NCBI GenBank assembly: GCA_964433845.1
Contig: CAYSTA010000003.1
Location: 4,023-68,022, forward strand
Direction of reading: 5' to 3'
Length of the DNA: 64,000 nucleotides
From: MAG-121220-bin8 sp964433845
GTDB lineage: Bacteria; Bacteroidota; Bacteroidia; Flavobacteriales; Flavobacteriaceae
Within the stretch, counting starts at the first letter, position 1, and each line of letters opens with the position of its first letter. The notes beneath the pieces are model-generated. The model searched no databases. It worked only from the letters and a program-made list of their open reading frames with translations, and was not told the origin of the DNA. Shown here piece after piece: positions 43,821 through 52,339 of this stretch. The position numbers were made by a program, and so were the translations under genes.

Positions 43821-44828
43821 TTAACTCTTATTTAAATCAGAGAAAACTCTTTTCTTAAGAATCAAGTATTTATATATTATTGACTTAATAACGTAATGAT
43901 TCTTGGTTTTATTGTTAGAATCATATGGCATATTAGGTACACTTTGCATTGAACTATATATAATTGCTAATACTATCGCAAAAAACTTGCCAAATTGTAA
44001 TAAGAAGAAATAATAAATGGCAATCATGAGATCTTGTAATATCCTTTTTGACATGAAAAAACTATCATTATGAAAATTTTGAAAGTTTTTTCTAATCATA
44101 TAATATGAATTTCTAAAATTGTAAAATGTTTTAGTTGGAGAATTTTTTGAAAGAGATCCTCCTCCAAGATGGTATACAATACTATCATGAATATATATTT
44201 TTTTTAAATATTGGTTATAATTATTTACTCTCCAACATAAATCAATTTCTTCCATATGACAAAAAAATTTTTCATCAAAACCATTTAAATCGTCAAAGGT
44301 CTCCTTTCTTATAAAAAAGCATGCTCCAGATGCCCAAAAAATATCAACATTTTCATTATATTGACCTTTATCTATTTCAATAAAATCATTGATTCTCCCT
44401 CTACAATAGGGATAACCAAAATAATCAATATAACCACCAGCTGCACCTGCATATTCAAATTTATTTTTGTTATTATAATCTAGGATTTTTGGTTGTGCTA
44501 TAACCAAATTTTTATTAGATTCGAATTCTTTAATAATAGGATCCAACCAATCTTTTGTAACTTCTACATCATTATTTAATAAACAAAACACTTCTTCGTT
44601 TACATGTTTTAATCCTTCATTATATCCCTTTGCATATCCATAATTTTTATCATTTCTTATAATTTTCAGATTAGGGTAGTTTTTAGTTAAAAAATCTATT
44701 GATTTATCCTCAGAATTATTATCTATAATATAAATTGGATTATCTCCAGAATTATTAACTACACTAGAAAGAAACTTTTCTAATAGTTCATGTCCATTCC
44801 AATTTAATATTACAACAGCTATTTTCAT
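43821..44828 (-). CDS. Glycosyltransferase family 2
   Basis: A 335-residue sugar transferase of the GT-A fold, rhamnosyltransferase-like. Motifs are VVILNWNGHELLEKFL, IYIIDNNSEDKS, NYGYAKGYNEGL and FCLLNNDVEVTKDWL (the metal/nucleotide site), with the catalytic stretch HMEEIDLCWRV. A hydrophobic segment near residues 270-295 (LLQFGKFFAIVLAIIYSSM) suggests membrane association. Product and acceptor are unknown; no polysaccharide cluster surrounds it. Its ATG overlaps the stop of the upstream HsdR_N-like gene. Confidence 0.88.
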   Translation of the reverse strand: MKIAVVILNWNGHELLEKFLSSVVNNSGDNPIYIIDNNSEDKSIDFLTKNYPNLKIIRNDKNYGYAKGYNEGLKHVNEEVFCLLNNDVEVTKDWLDPIIKEFESNKNLVIAQPKILDYNNKNKFEYAGAAGGYIDYFGYPYCRGRINDFIEIDKGQYNENVDIFWASGACFFIRKETFDDLNGFDEKFFCHMEEIDLCWRVNNYNQYLKKIYIHDSIVYHLGGGSLSKNSPTKTFYNFRNSYYMIRKNFQNFHNDSFFMSKRILQDLMIAIYYFFLLQFGKFFAIVLAIIYSSMQSVPNMPYDSNNKTKNHYVIKSIIYKYLILKKRVFSDLNKS

Positions 44829-45262
44829 TTTAATGGAAAATTTTTTACAAAATTATAAGTTTTAGCTTTGCTATCAACTTTAAAATAAAAATGATTTAAA
44901 CCATTAGTAATCATTAAATATTTAGATTTCATATATTGATTATATATAGATGTTTGATCAAATACTTTTTGATCAATTTTTACATTTGGCGCTTTACATT
45001 CAACTAGTAATAAAACATTACCATTTCTGTCATATACAACAAGATCAAATCTTTTTGTCATTTTATTGATGATAATTTTTTTTTCAACTGCGATATGATT
45101 TTTTGGAATATTGTAAGAAATCAAAAAATTTATCACATGTTGTCTTACCCATTCTTCTGGAGTTAATAAAATCAATTTTTTTCTTAAAATATCAAAAATA
45201 TGAGGTTTATTATCTTTATTTTTAAGGTTAAATTTAAAATCTGGAAAATTTAATTTTATCAT
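44825..45262 (-). CDS. HsdR_N-like PD-(D/E)XK nuclease-fold protein
   Basis: A 145-residue stand-alone domain resembling the N-terminus of type I restriction subunit R. The nuclease signature is intact: E60, D73 in KRFDLVVYD, and E88-x-K90 in LLLVECKAP. TPEEWVRQHVINFLI is the family N-terminal helix. There is no helicase part and no hsdM or hsdS nearby, so it is not a restriction system. Small proteins of this kind are widespread in Bacteroidota with unknown role, perhaps DNA processing. It is divergent from holA, with only 15 bases between start codons, and translationally coupled to the glycosyltransferase. Confidence 0.75.
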   Translation of the reverse strand: MIKLNFPDFKFNLKNKDNKPHIFDILRKKLILLTPEEWVRQHVINFLISYNIPKNHIAVEKKIIINKMTKRFDLVVYDRNGNVLLLVECKAPNVKIDQKVFDQTSIYNQYMKSKYLMITNGLNHFYFKVDSKAKTYNFVKNFPLK

Positions 45263-45277
45263 AAAATAAAACTCAAG

Positions 45278-46288
45278 ATGAATTTAAAGGAAATTAATAC
45301 TATAATTTCAAAAATTAAAAATAAAGTTTATTCTCCAATATATTTTTTGATGGGTGAGGAAACTTATTATATAGATTTTATCACTGAACTCTTAGATGAG
45401 GAAGTTTTAAATAATGATGAAAAAGACTTTAATAAAACGGTTCTATATGGAAAAGAAACAAATATTGATGAATTAGTTTCTCATTGCAAGAGATATCCAA
45501 TAATGAGTAAATATCAGATAGTTATTTTAAAAGAGGCACAAGATTTGTCAAGAAAAATTGAAAAGCTTTCGAGTTATGTTTTAAATCCTTCATTAAATAC
45601 TATTCTAATAATTAACTATAAATACAAAACATTAGATAAAAGAAAAAAGCTTTATAAAAACATTCAAAAATTTGGAACTGTGATCGATTGTAAAAAGATT
45701 TATGAAGACCATGTTCCACAATGGATAATTAATCAATTAAATAATGACAAATATTCAATTGAACCTAAAGCTTGTTCAATGTTAGTTGATTATTTAGGTA
45801 ATGACCTTAATAAAATAAATAACCAATTAAATAAACTAAAGATTATAAGTCATAAAGAAAAAAAAATAACTCCACTTCTGATTGAAGAAAATATAGGTAT
45901 AAGTAAAGATTATAATGTGTTTGAATTAAGAAAAGCTGTAGGCAAAAAAGATCTTTCAAAAGCTTTAATCATCTGTAATTATTTATCATCAAATTCAAAT
46001 AAACATCCTGTCCAAATGACATTATCTTCTCTATTTAATTATTTTTTACAGGTTTTTCAATACCATAGCCTTTCCAATAAATCTCAAAATAATGTGGCGA
46101 ATATATTAGGCGTTAATCCCTTCTTTGTTAAAGATTATATAATTGCTTCAAAAAATTATTCAATGAAAAATATTAGTTCTATAATTAGTTTAATAAAAGA
46201 TTTTGATTTAAAAAGTAAAGGGGTAGGGGTTTCAAATATTTCAAATCATGATTTATTAAGACAACTAATTATTCAAATTATAAATTAA
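45278..46288 (+). CDS. holA: DNA polymerase III delta subunit
   Basis: Clamp-loader subunit that opens the beta clamp. The 336 residues match the family layout: N-terminal YFLMGEETYYIDFITELL, then NDEKDFNKTVLYG, LVSHCKRYPIMSKYQIVILKEAQ, NPSLNTILIINYK, the lid domain (LVDYLGNDLNKINNQLNKL) and a C-terminal collar domain (FFVKDYIIASKNYSMKNI). It is a single plus-strand gene between the divergent HsdR_N gene and the convergent E1 gene, which it overlaps by 4 bases. Confidence 0.92.
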   Translation: MNLKEINTIISKIKNKVYSPIYFLMGEETYYIDFITELLDEEVLNNDEKDFNKTVLYGKETNIDELVSHCKRYPIMSKYQIVILKEAQDLSRKIEKLSSYVLNPSLNTILIINYKYKTLDKRKKLYKNIQKFGTVIDCKKIYEDHVPQWIINQLNNDKYSIEPKACSMLVDYLGNDLNKINNQLNKLKIISHKEKKITPLLIEENIGISKDYNVFELRKAVGKKDLSKALIICNYLSSNSNKHPVQMTLSSLFNYFLQVFQYHSLSNKSQNNVANILGVNPFFVKDYIIASKNYSMKNISSIISLIKDFDLKSKGVGVSNISNHDLLRQLIIQIIN

Positions 46289-48684
46289 AAAAAATCAGGA
46301 TATTTTTTTGGATCGTATTCATTCATTATTTCATATGATTTTTCAACAATATCATCAATAGATGGTTTTGAAAAATAATCCCCATCGGTTCCATAAGCAG
46401 GTCTATGTGATTTTGCAGTTAATGTAATGGGATTACTGTCTAATAAATCAAAAGCATTCTGATCCTCAATTATTTTTTGTAAAATATATGCAGAAGCTCC
46501 TCCAGGAAGATCCTCGTCTACAATAACTAATTTATTTGTCTTTTTTAAACTTTCTCTAATATTATTTTCAGTATCAAACGGAATTAATGTTTGTAAATCA
46601 ATTATTTCTATATCAATATCTAATTTCTCAAGTTCTATAGATGCCTTTTCTACAAGCCTTAGGGTAGATCCATATGAAACTATAGAAATATCTTTACCCT
46701 TTCTTAAAACTTCTGATTTGCCTAATAAAACAGTAAATTTGGATAAATTTGTAGGTTCCTTTTCCTTTAATCTATATCCATTTAAGGATTCTATCAGAAT
46801 AGCTGGTTCTTCACACTTCAATAAAGTATTATACATTCCAGAAGCCTGAACCATATTTCTAGGCACAAGTATATTAATTCCTCTTAAAGTAGATAGTAAA
46901 GCTCCCATTGGTGATCCAGAATGCCAAATACCTTCTAATCTATGTCCTCTTGTACGTATAATTAAAGGAGCAATTTGTTTTCCAAATGTTCTATAATGTA
47001 AAGTAGCTAAATCATCACTTAAAATTTGTAATCCATATAAAACATAATCTAAATATTGAATTTCAGCAATTGGACGAAGTCCTCTTAAAGACAAACCAAT
47101 ACCTTCCCCAATAATTGATGTTTCTCTAATTCCTCTATCTCCAACTCTTTCTTCACCATAAATTTCTTGCAAACCTTCTAAACCCTGATTAACATCACCA
47201 ATTTTACCTGAATCCTCACCAAAAATTAATAAATTATCATATAGTTTTAAAAGTTCCTTAAAGTTGTTTCTAAGTACAATTCTTCCATCTACTTTTTTTG
47301 AATCATCATACAGTGGTTTTATTTCTTTAACACTTTCTGCATTAGTAGAAGATTCATTATAAAGTTTTGAACTATATTTATTTTGATTTAAACTAGTAAA
47401 ATTATTAATCCAATTTTTTAGTAAGTTTATGTTATCACTTTTTTGATTTACTAACATCCTTAAAACTTTTCTTGATGTTGATAATAGATCTTTATTGTTA
47501 GGTTCTTTAATTCTATCTAGATTTTGTATAATATCATTAATTTCAAACTCTTTATACTCATAATTTAAAGAGGATAATATTTCTAAAAGACCTAGTCTTG
47601 ATTTAAGGATAGGTTCTTGATATGTATTCCATGCTTCAGTTTTAGCATTTTTTACTTCTTCTTTAGATTTTTTTTCTATGATTTCTAATTCTAGTTCAGT
47701 TGCAATGTTATTTTTCAGTATCCATTCTCTCATTTTTAAATTACAATCATTATTCTTTTCCCAAATTAATCTTTCCTCAGGCTTATATCTTTCATGTGAA
47801 CCTGATGTGGAATGTCCAATAGGCTGAGTAAGTTCTTTTACATGAATTAATACAGGTATGTGTTGTTTTCTAGCAATATCATTAGCTTTTTGATAAGTAT
47901 TAATTAAATTTGGATAGTCCCATCCATTTACTGATAGTATTTCAAACCCTTCACTATTATTTGATCTTTGAAAACCAGAAAGTGCATCAGAAATGCTTTG
48001 TTTTATGGTCTGATCTTTGTTCTCTACAGATATTCCATAATTATCATCCCACACACTAATAACCATTGGCACTTGATGAACACCAGCAGCATTTAATACT
48101 TCAAAAAACATTCCCTCACTTGTACTAGCGTTTCCTATAGTTCCCCATGCAATTTCATTCCCTTCATTGGAAAATTTATTATTAGTTTTAAATTTTCTAT
48201 ACAATTTTGATGCATGAGCTAATCCAAGTAATCTAGGCATCTGTGAAGCAGTACATGAAACATCTGAACTAGAATTCTTTTGATTAACTAGATTTTTCCA
48301 AGATCCATCTTCATTCAAACTTGCAGTACTAAAATGTGCACCCATTTGTCTACCAGCTGACATAGGTTCTTCATTTATGTCAGTATTCGCATATAAACCA
48401 GAAAACAATTGTTTTGGAGTCAATTCATTTATAGCCATCATAAAGGTTTGATCACGATAATAACCAGATCTAAAATCACCTTTTTGAAAAACCTTTGCTA
48501 ATGCTATTTGGGGTAATTCTTTGCCATCACCAAATATTCCAAATTTTGCTTTTCCACTTAGAACTTCCCTTCTTCCTAGTAAACTAGCTTCTCTACTTGA
48601 TACTATAAGTTTGTAATCATCTAAGACCTGTTCTTTGAAGGATTCAAAAGAAATTTCTTTATTAAGATCTAGATTAGTTTGCAT
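46285..48684 (-). CDS. 2-oxoacid dehydrogenase E1, fused alpha and beta subunits
   Basis: Thiamine-diphosphate E1 that decarboxylates 2-oxoacids, most likely branched-chain ones, and acylates lipoyl E2. The 799 residues fuse an E1-alpha half (about 1-400; DQTFMMAINELTPKQLFSGLY, GNASTSEGMFFEVLNAAGVHQVPMVISVWDDNYGIS) to an E1-beta half (about 455-799; IFGEDSGKIGDVNQGLEGLQ, GLRPIAEIQYLDYV, HSGSPMGALLSTL). Fusion is usual in Bacteroidota. No E2 gene is near; E3 (lpd) is elsewhere in the window. A TAnnTTTG box lies 17 bases upstream of the ATG. Acetoin or pyruvate E1 activity is possible but the fused form favours branched-chain substrates. Confidence 0.88.
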   Translation of the reverse strand: MQTNLDLNKEISFESFKEQVLDDYKLIVSSREASLLGRREVLSGKAKFGIFGDGKELPQIALAKVFQKGDFRSGYYRDQTFMMAINELTPKQLFSGLYANTDINEEPMSAGRQMGAHFSTASLNEDGSWKNLVNQKNSSSDVSCTASQMPRLLGLAHASKLYRKFKTNNKFSNEGNEIAWGTIGNASTSEGMFFEVLNAAGVHQVPMVISVWDDNYGISVENKDQTIKQSISDALSGFQRSNNSEGFEILSVNGWDYPNLINTYQKANDIARKQHIPVLIHVKELTQPIGHSTSGSHERYKPEERLIWEKNNDCNLKMREWILKNNIATELELEIIEKKSKEEVKNAKTEAWNTYQEPILKSRLGLLEILSSLNYEYKEFEINDIIQNLDRIKEPNNKDLLSTSRKVLRMLVNQKSDNINLLKNWINNFTSLNQNKYSSKLYNESSTNAESVKEIKPLYDDSKKVDGRIVLRNNFKELLKLYDNLLIFGEDSGKIGDVNQGLEGLQEIYGEERVGDRGIRETSIIGEGIGLSLRGLRPIAEIQYLDYVLYGLQILSDDLATLHYRTFGKQIAPLIIRTRGHRLEGIWHSGSPMGALLSTLRGINILVPRNMVQASGMYNTLLKCEEPAILIESLNGYRLKEKEPTNLSKFTVLLGKSEVLRKGKDISIVSYGSTLRLVEKASIELEKLDIDIEIIDLQTLIPFDTENNIRESLKKTNKLVIVDEDLPGGASAYILQKIIEDQNAFDLLDSNPITLTAKSHRPAYGTDGDYFSKPSIDDIVEKSYEIMNEYDPKKYPDFF

Positions 48685-48700
48685 AATGTTTAAGGGGCCT

Positions 48701-48708
48701 CAAATTTA
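48701..48708 (-). promoter_or_regulatory. Putative -7 promoter box of the E1 gene
   Basis: TAAATTTG on the minus strand fits TAnnTTTG, 16 bases before the ATG, in the 52-base gap after the M1-like gene; predicted 5' UTR about 12 bases. It implies the E1 gene is transcribed separately from the upstream uvrA-LOG-M1-like run. Confidence 0.45.
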
Positions 48709-48736
48709 AGAAAAATAGAGTTTTTTTCCTAAATAA

Positions 48737-51631
48737 TTAGAACCATCTTCTAGTAAATAATCCTGAAACAGTATTTGGATCAAAAGTAATTTTAAACCTA
48801 ATTTTTTCAGAATAATTAGAATGTTTTAATTCATTTCCTAAAGAAGAATAAAAAGGAAAATATAATTCAAAATAATCAGTGAGAATATTCAGTCTAATTC
48901 CTGAATCATAAACTGTCTTCATACTTATATTTTTATTTTTTATAAATGCGAGATCATAATATCCTTCAACCCATTGCCATAATGTAATACCTGAATTAAA
49001 GGCTATAATCCAATCATTTGAATATGCAGGATTAACTCTTGATTTTAATGCCCCTTCAGATGTAATGAATTGTTGACTATAAAAACCTGTAGTTTCTGAA
49101 CGACCCAATAAATTATAATTAAACATGTAATCTCTAGCTCTATAAGTTGAAAAGCTAAAATAATCATCATCTGTTGAATTGTATAAAAACTTTCCAACAA
49201 ATAATCTAAAATTATACTGTCTATTATCTTTATAATAATTTCTAAACATACCTGTAAATGAAGCTTTAACAAATGATTTGTTAATTTGTAAATCAGAATT
49301 TAATGTAAAACCTTTTCCTCCATTTGAGTTTGTTATTATATATTTTGTATTGAAAATATTATAGTTAGGATACTTTTTTTGATCAATATTTTCTTCTCTA
49401 TAAATACTTACATATCTAAAATTCAAAAATTGTCTAAAATTAGATCTTAAATCTGAATTTCTAAATGTGAATGTTATTGAGGGAAAGAAACTGGAATAAG
49501 ATAAATTTTCTTTATAATGGAATGTGGAACCGCTAATAAAATATTGTGTACTAAACAGCCTTTTATTCTCATTATATTTTATATATTTTAAATTCATACT
49601 TCCTAAAACCTTATTCTGTTTTGATGAGTAAGATGGTTTTATTTTATAACTAAATGGTTTTTTAATAAGAGTTATATTAGTTAACATTACTCCAGGCATT
49701 AAACCATCATATAAGTTATAGCCTAATAATGGTATATAATTTAGCTGTTTATTATAAGTGCTTTCAAAATCATTGAATAAAATTAGTTTAAATGGTTTCC
49801 TGTACTTTTTAAATGATGCTAAATTATTGTTATAATTTCTCTCTGTTATATATTTGTTTTTATTTATTTCTATAAAATCATATAGATTTGATTCATATGA
49901 AATTATAGTGTCTTTTTCTTTAAGGACAAGCCAATCTTCTTTTAATATCTTATTGTTCTTTAATAAGGACAATTGAATTGGTGAATTAGAATTAGAACTA
50001 TAATAATTCGATAATTTAAAATATGTTAGTTTATTTGACTCATTAATTTTCTTAATTGTAAAATCCTTAAATGATTTTCTTTTTAAAAAATCATTAAAAA
50101 ACCAATTAGAATTATAACTAGAGTTTTTTTCTATAATTTCTTGAAAAGTAATCGGATTATTATTTACTAAATTATTTTTTTGATAATACTCTCTTATTGA
50201 ATTATCTATTATTTCTTTATTTATGGTTTTAGATAACATCTTTATTCCTAATCCTGTTTTGTAAGGATTGATAATTTTTTGATTTATCCTTGTCAAGGAA
50301 TCTAATGATAAGCCAATGGGTTGATTAATATTTCTACTTGAAATAATATTCTCAAATAAACGGTATTGTTCATTAAAGGAATATTTAGCATAATTTCTAT
50401 TTTTTAATATTTTTAAATCACTATATTTTCCTATTAGCTTTAATTCTGGATAATATGTATCTATATAATCCATTAATAAATAAATCACAATTCCTTCAAC
50501 TTCCCAATAATTTTTTCTCTTGTGTAAGGAAATAGATTCTTCTATATATGTATGTAAAAATTCTTTTAAAAAATTAAATTCAAAAAGGAATGATTGATCA
50601 AATGGACTTATAATCTTAGGCAGATTGTTAATTCCATAAATTGGTCTTCTAGATTGATTTTTTCTAGAAACAACGATTTTATTAAATGGGTAATTGCCTA
50701 TTTTTTTTTCAGCATAATTAAATATTTTAGTTATTATTGAATCTTTCTCTATAATGTGATTATTTATTTTATTTAGAGGTATTTTATTGCCAGTTTTATC
50801 ATCAACATATGATAATAGTTTATTAATAAGTGAATCAGATTTATCTTCATAATTATCAATGTCTGAATATACTTTAATGTTATTTATTACATATTCAACA
50901 TAGTTTGACTTCTTGGTAAGAATCAGGTTTGAATTTTTTCTAATCTCTTTTATAGAAATAAAGTTTTTTATGTTTAAGTCTTCGTTGAATTTAATTTGAT
51001 TTATATCAGAAATTAAATCATATTCTTTAGGATAAGTAATATTGAATTTAAAATATGCAGGGTCATGAGAAAGATCATTTAAGTCCAAATTACTTTCTTT
51101 AATCCATTTATTTTCCTTGATTTTAGAAAAAGTAAAATACCAATCTCTTATATTAATTTCACCGGATTTATCAATACCATATCCAGTAAAATTATTATCA
51201 GGTATTATTATTTCATAATTAATATTAAAACTAATAGAATCTCCTTTTTTTAATGGTTTAATAAGATTTATCTTAATTAAATCTATATTATTTACAGGTC
51301 TTGAGAAATCAAAATTATAATTATCCTGATATATTTTTTTTATAACTGTTGAACCTCTTTGATTTTTTGTAGATCTTTGAAAAGCTAAAGAATATTCTTC
51401 GGAAAGTCTATATCCTAGATTTGATTTTGAGTTTGAATAAGAGTTTGCCCAATCATTCAATATTAAATGATTTAATTCAATATCATATTTGTTAAAAAAG
51501 AGTAACTTTTGTTTGATTTTAATCTTTTTATTTTCAATATCAAAATCAGCTATTATATTATATTCATGTTCCTGTGAATATGTTTTAATGGATGATAATA
51601 TTATTATTGATAATAAAATGAAGAATCTCAT
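48737..51631 (-). CDS. M1-peptidase-like protein with C-terminal outer-membrane barrel-like region
   Basis: A 964-residue exported protein (signal peptide ends near KTYSQ). The first about 560 residues look like the gluzincin/M1 aminopeptidase fold: a beta-rich N-terminal domain (YNIIADFDIENKKIKIKQKL), a catalytic-like domain and a helical part. The zinc motif is missing: where HEXXH is expected it reads LHTYIEE, followed by NYWEVEGIVIYLL in place of the third-ligand segment W-x-x-E-G. From about 640 on, alternating aromatic and polar strands with a final R-R-W-F suggest a transmembrane beta-barrel. It may be an inactive peptidase or binding protein in the outer membrane. It is last in a uvrA-LOG-M1-like run. 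Confidence 0.6.
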   Translation of the reverse strand: MRFFILLSIIILSSIKTYSQEHEYNIIADFDIENKKIKIKQKLLFFNKYDIELNHLILNDWANSYSNSKSNLGYRLSEEYSLAFQRSTKNQRGSTVIKKIYQDNYNFDFSRPVNNIDLIKINLIKPLKKGDSISFNINYEIIIPDNNFTGYGIDKSGEINIRDWYFTFSKIKENKWIKESNLDLNDLSHDPAYFKFNITYPKEYDLISDINQIKFNEDLNIKNFISIKEIRKNSNLILTKKSNYVEYVINNIKVYSDIDNYEDKSDSLINKLLSYVDDKTGNKIPLNKINNHIIEKDSIITKIFNYAEKKIGNYPFNKIVVSRKNQSRRPIYGINNLPKIISPFDQSFLFEFNFLKEFLHTYIEESISLHKRKNYWEVEGIVIYLLMDYIDTYYPELKLIGKYSDLKILKNRNYAKYSFNEQYRLFENIISSRNINQPIGLSLDSLTRINQKIINPYKTGLGIKMLSKTINKEIIDNSIREYYQKNNLVNNNPITFQEIIEKNSSYNSNWFFNDFLKRKSFKDFTIKKINESNKLTYFKLSNYYSSNSNSPIQLSLLKNNKILKEDWLVLKEKDTIISYESNLYDFIEINKNKYITERNYNNNLASFKKYRKPFKLILFNDFESTYNKQLNYIPLLGYNLYDGLMPGVMLTNITLIKKPFSYKIKPSYSSKQNKVLGSMNLKYIKYNENKRLFSTQYFISGSTFHYKENLSYSSFFPSITFTFRNSDLRSNFRQFLNFRYVSIYREENIDQKKYPNYNIFNTKYIITNSNGGKGFTLNSDLQINKSFVKASFTGMFRNYYKDNRQYNFRLFVGKFLYNSTDDDYFSFSTYRARDYMFNYNLLGRSETTGFYSQQFITSEGALKSRVNPAYSNDWIIAFNSGITLWQWVEGYYDLAFIKNKNISMKTVYDSGIRLNILTDYFELYFPFYSSLGNELKHSNYSEKIRFKITFDPNTVSGLFTRRWF

Positions 51632-51649
51632 GAAAGAAACTTTAATTAA

Positions 51650-52336
51650 TCAAAAATTAGGTCTTATTGATTTTTTATTGTAGAAATCAGAAAGAATTTT
51701 AATTACATCATCAGAAGAATCAACAATAGAAATCAGGTCTAATTCTTTGGCTGATATGTAGTTGTATTTCAAAACTAATTCTTCTTTTATCCAATTATAA
51801 CATTTATTCCAAAATTCCGATCCAACTAAAATAATAGGAAATCTTTCAGCTTTTTTTGTTTGAATTAGTGTAAGTGCTTCAAAAAGTTCATCAAGAGTTC
51901 CAAAACCTCCAGGCATTACAACAAATCCTTGAGAATATTTAATAAACATTACTTTTCTTACGAAGAAATAATCAAAATCAAGAGATTTATCTTCATCAAT
52001 ATATGGGTTGTCATGTTGTTCAAATGGGAGTTCAATATTAAGACCTACTGAGGATCCTAAAGCTTCCTTAGCACCTTTATTAGCAGCTTCCATAACACCA
52101 GGTCCTCCACCAGTTATAACACCAAATCCAAGGTTTACAATCTTTTTAGCAATTTCCGTTGTTAAATTATAATAAGTGTCGTTAGAATCGGTTCTCGCAG
52201 ATCCAAAAATTGACACACATGGGCCAATTTTACTCATTTTTTCATATCCATCAACAAATTCCCCCATAATCTTAAAAACAGACCATGAATCATTCGTTTT
52301 TATTTCATTCCAATTTTTTAAATCTTTTCTATGCAT
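51650..52336 (-). CDS. LOG-family (TIGR00730) Rossmann-fold protein
   Basis: A 228-residue member of the lysine-decarboxylase-like/LOG family, known as cytokinin riboside phosphoribohydrolases (nucleotide hydrolases). The motifs GGGPGVMEAANKGAKEA and MPGGFGTLDELFEALT (PGGxGTxxE) are complete. Bacterial members hydrolyse AMP-type nucleotides, though roles vary. It lies 3 bases downstream of uvrA, a common flavobacterial pairing, and is followed by the M1-like gene. Confidence 0.9.
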   Translation of the reverse strand: MHRKDLKNWNEIKTNDSWSVFKIMGEFVDGYEKMSKIGPCVSIFGSARTDSNDTYYNLTTEIAKKIVNLGFGVITGGGPGVMEAANKGAKEALGSSVGLNIELPFEQHDNPYIDEDKSLDFDYFFVRKVMFIKYSQGFVVMPGGFGTLDELFEALTLIQTKKAERFPIILVGSEFWNKCYNWIKEELVLKYNYISAKELDLISIVDSSDDVIKILSDFYNKKSIRPNF

Positions 52337-52339
52337 ACA

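Noticed and set aside
44825..45262. Type I restriction-modification system
   Set aside because: Only the N-terminal nuclease-like domain is present; there is no helicase region, hsdM or hsdS, so no system can be claimed.
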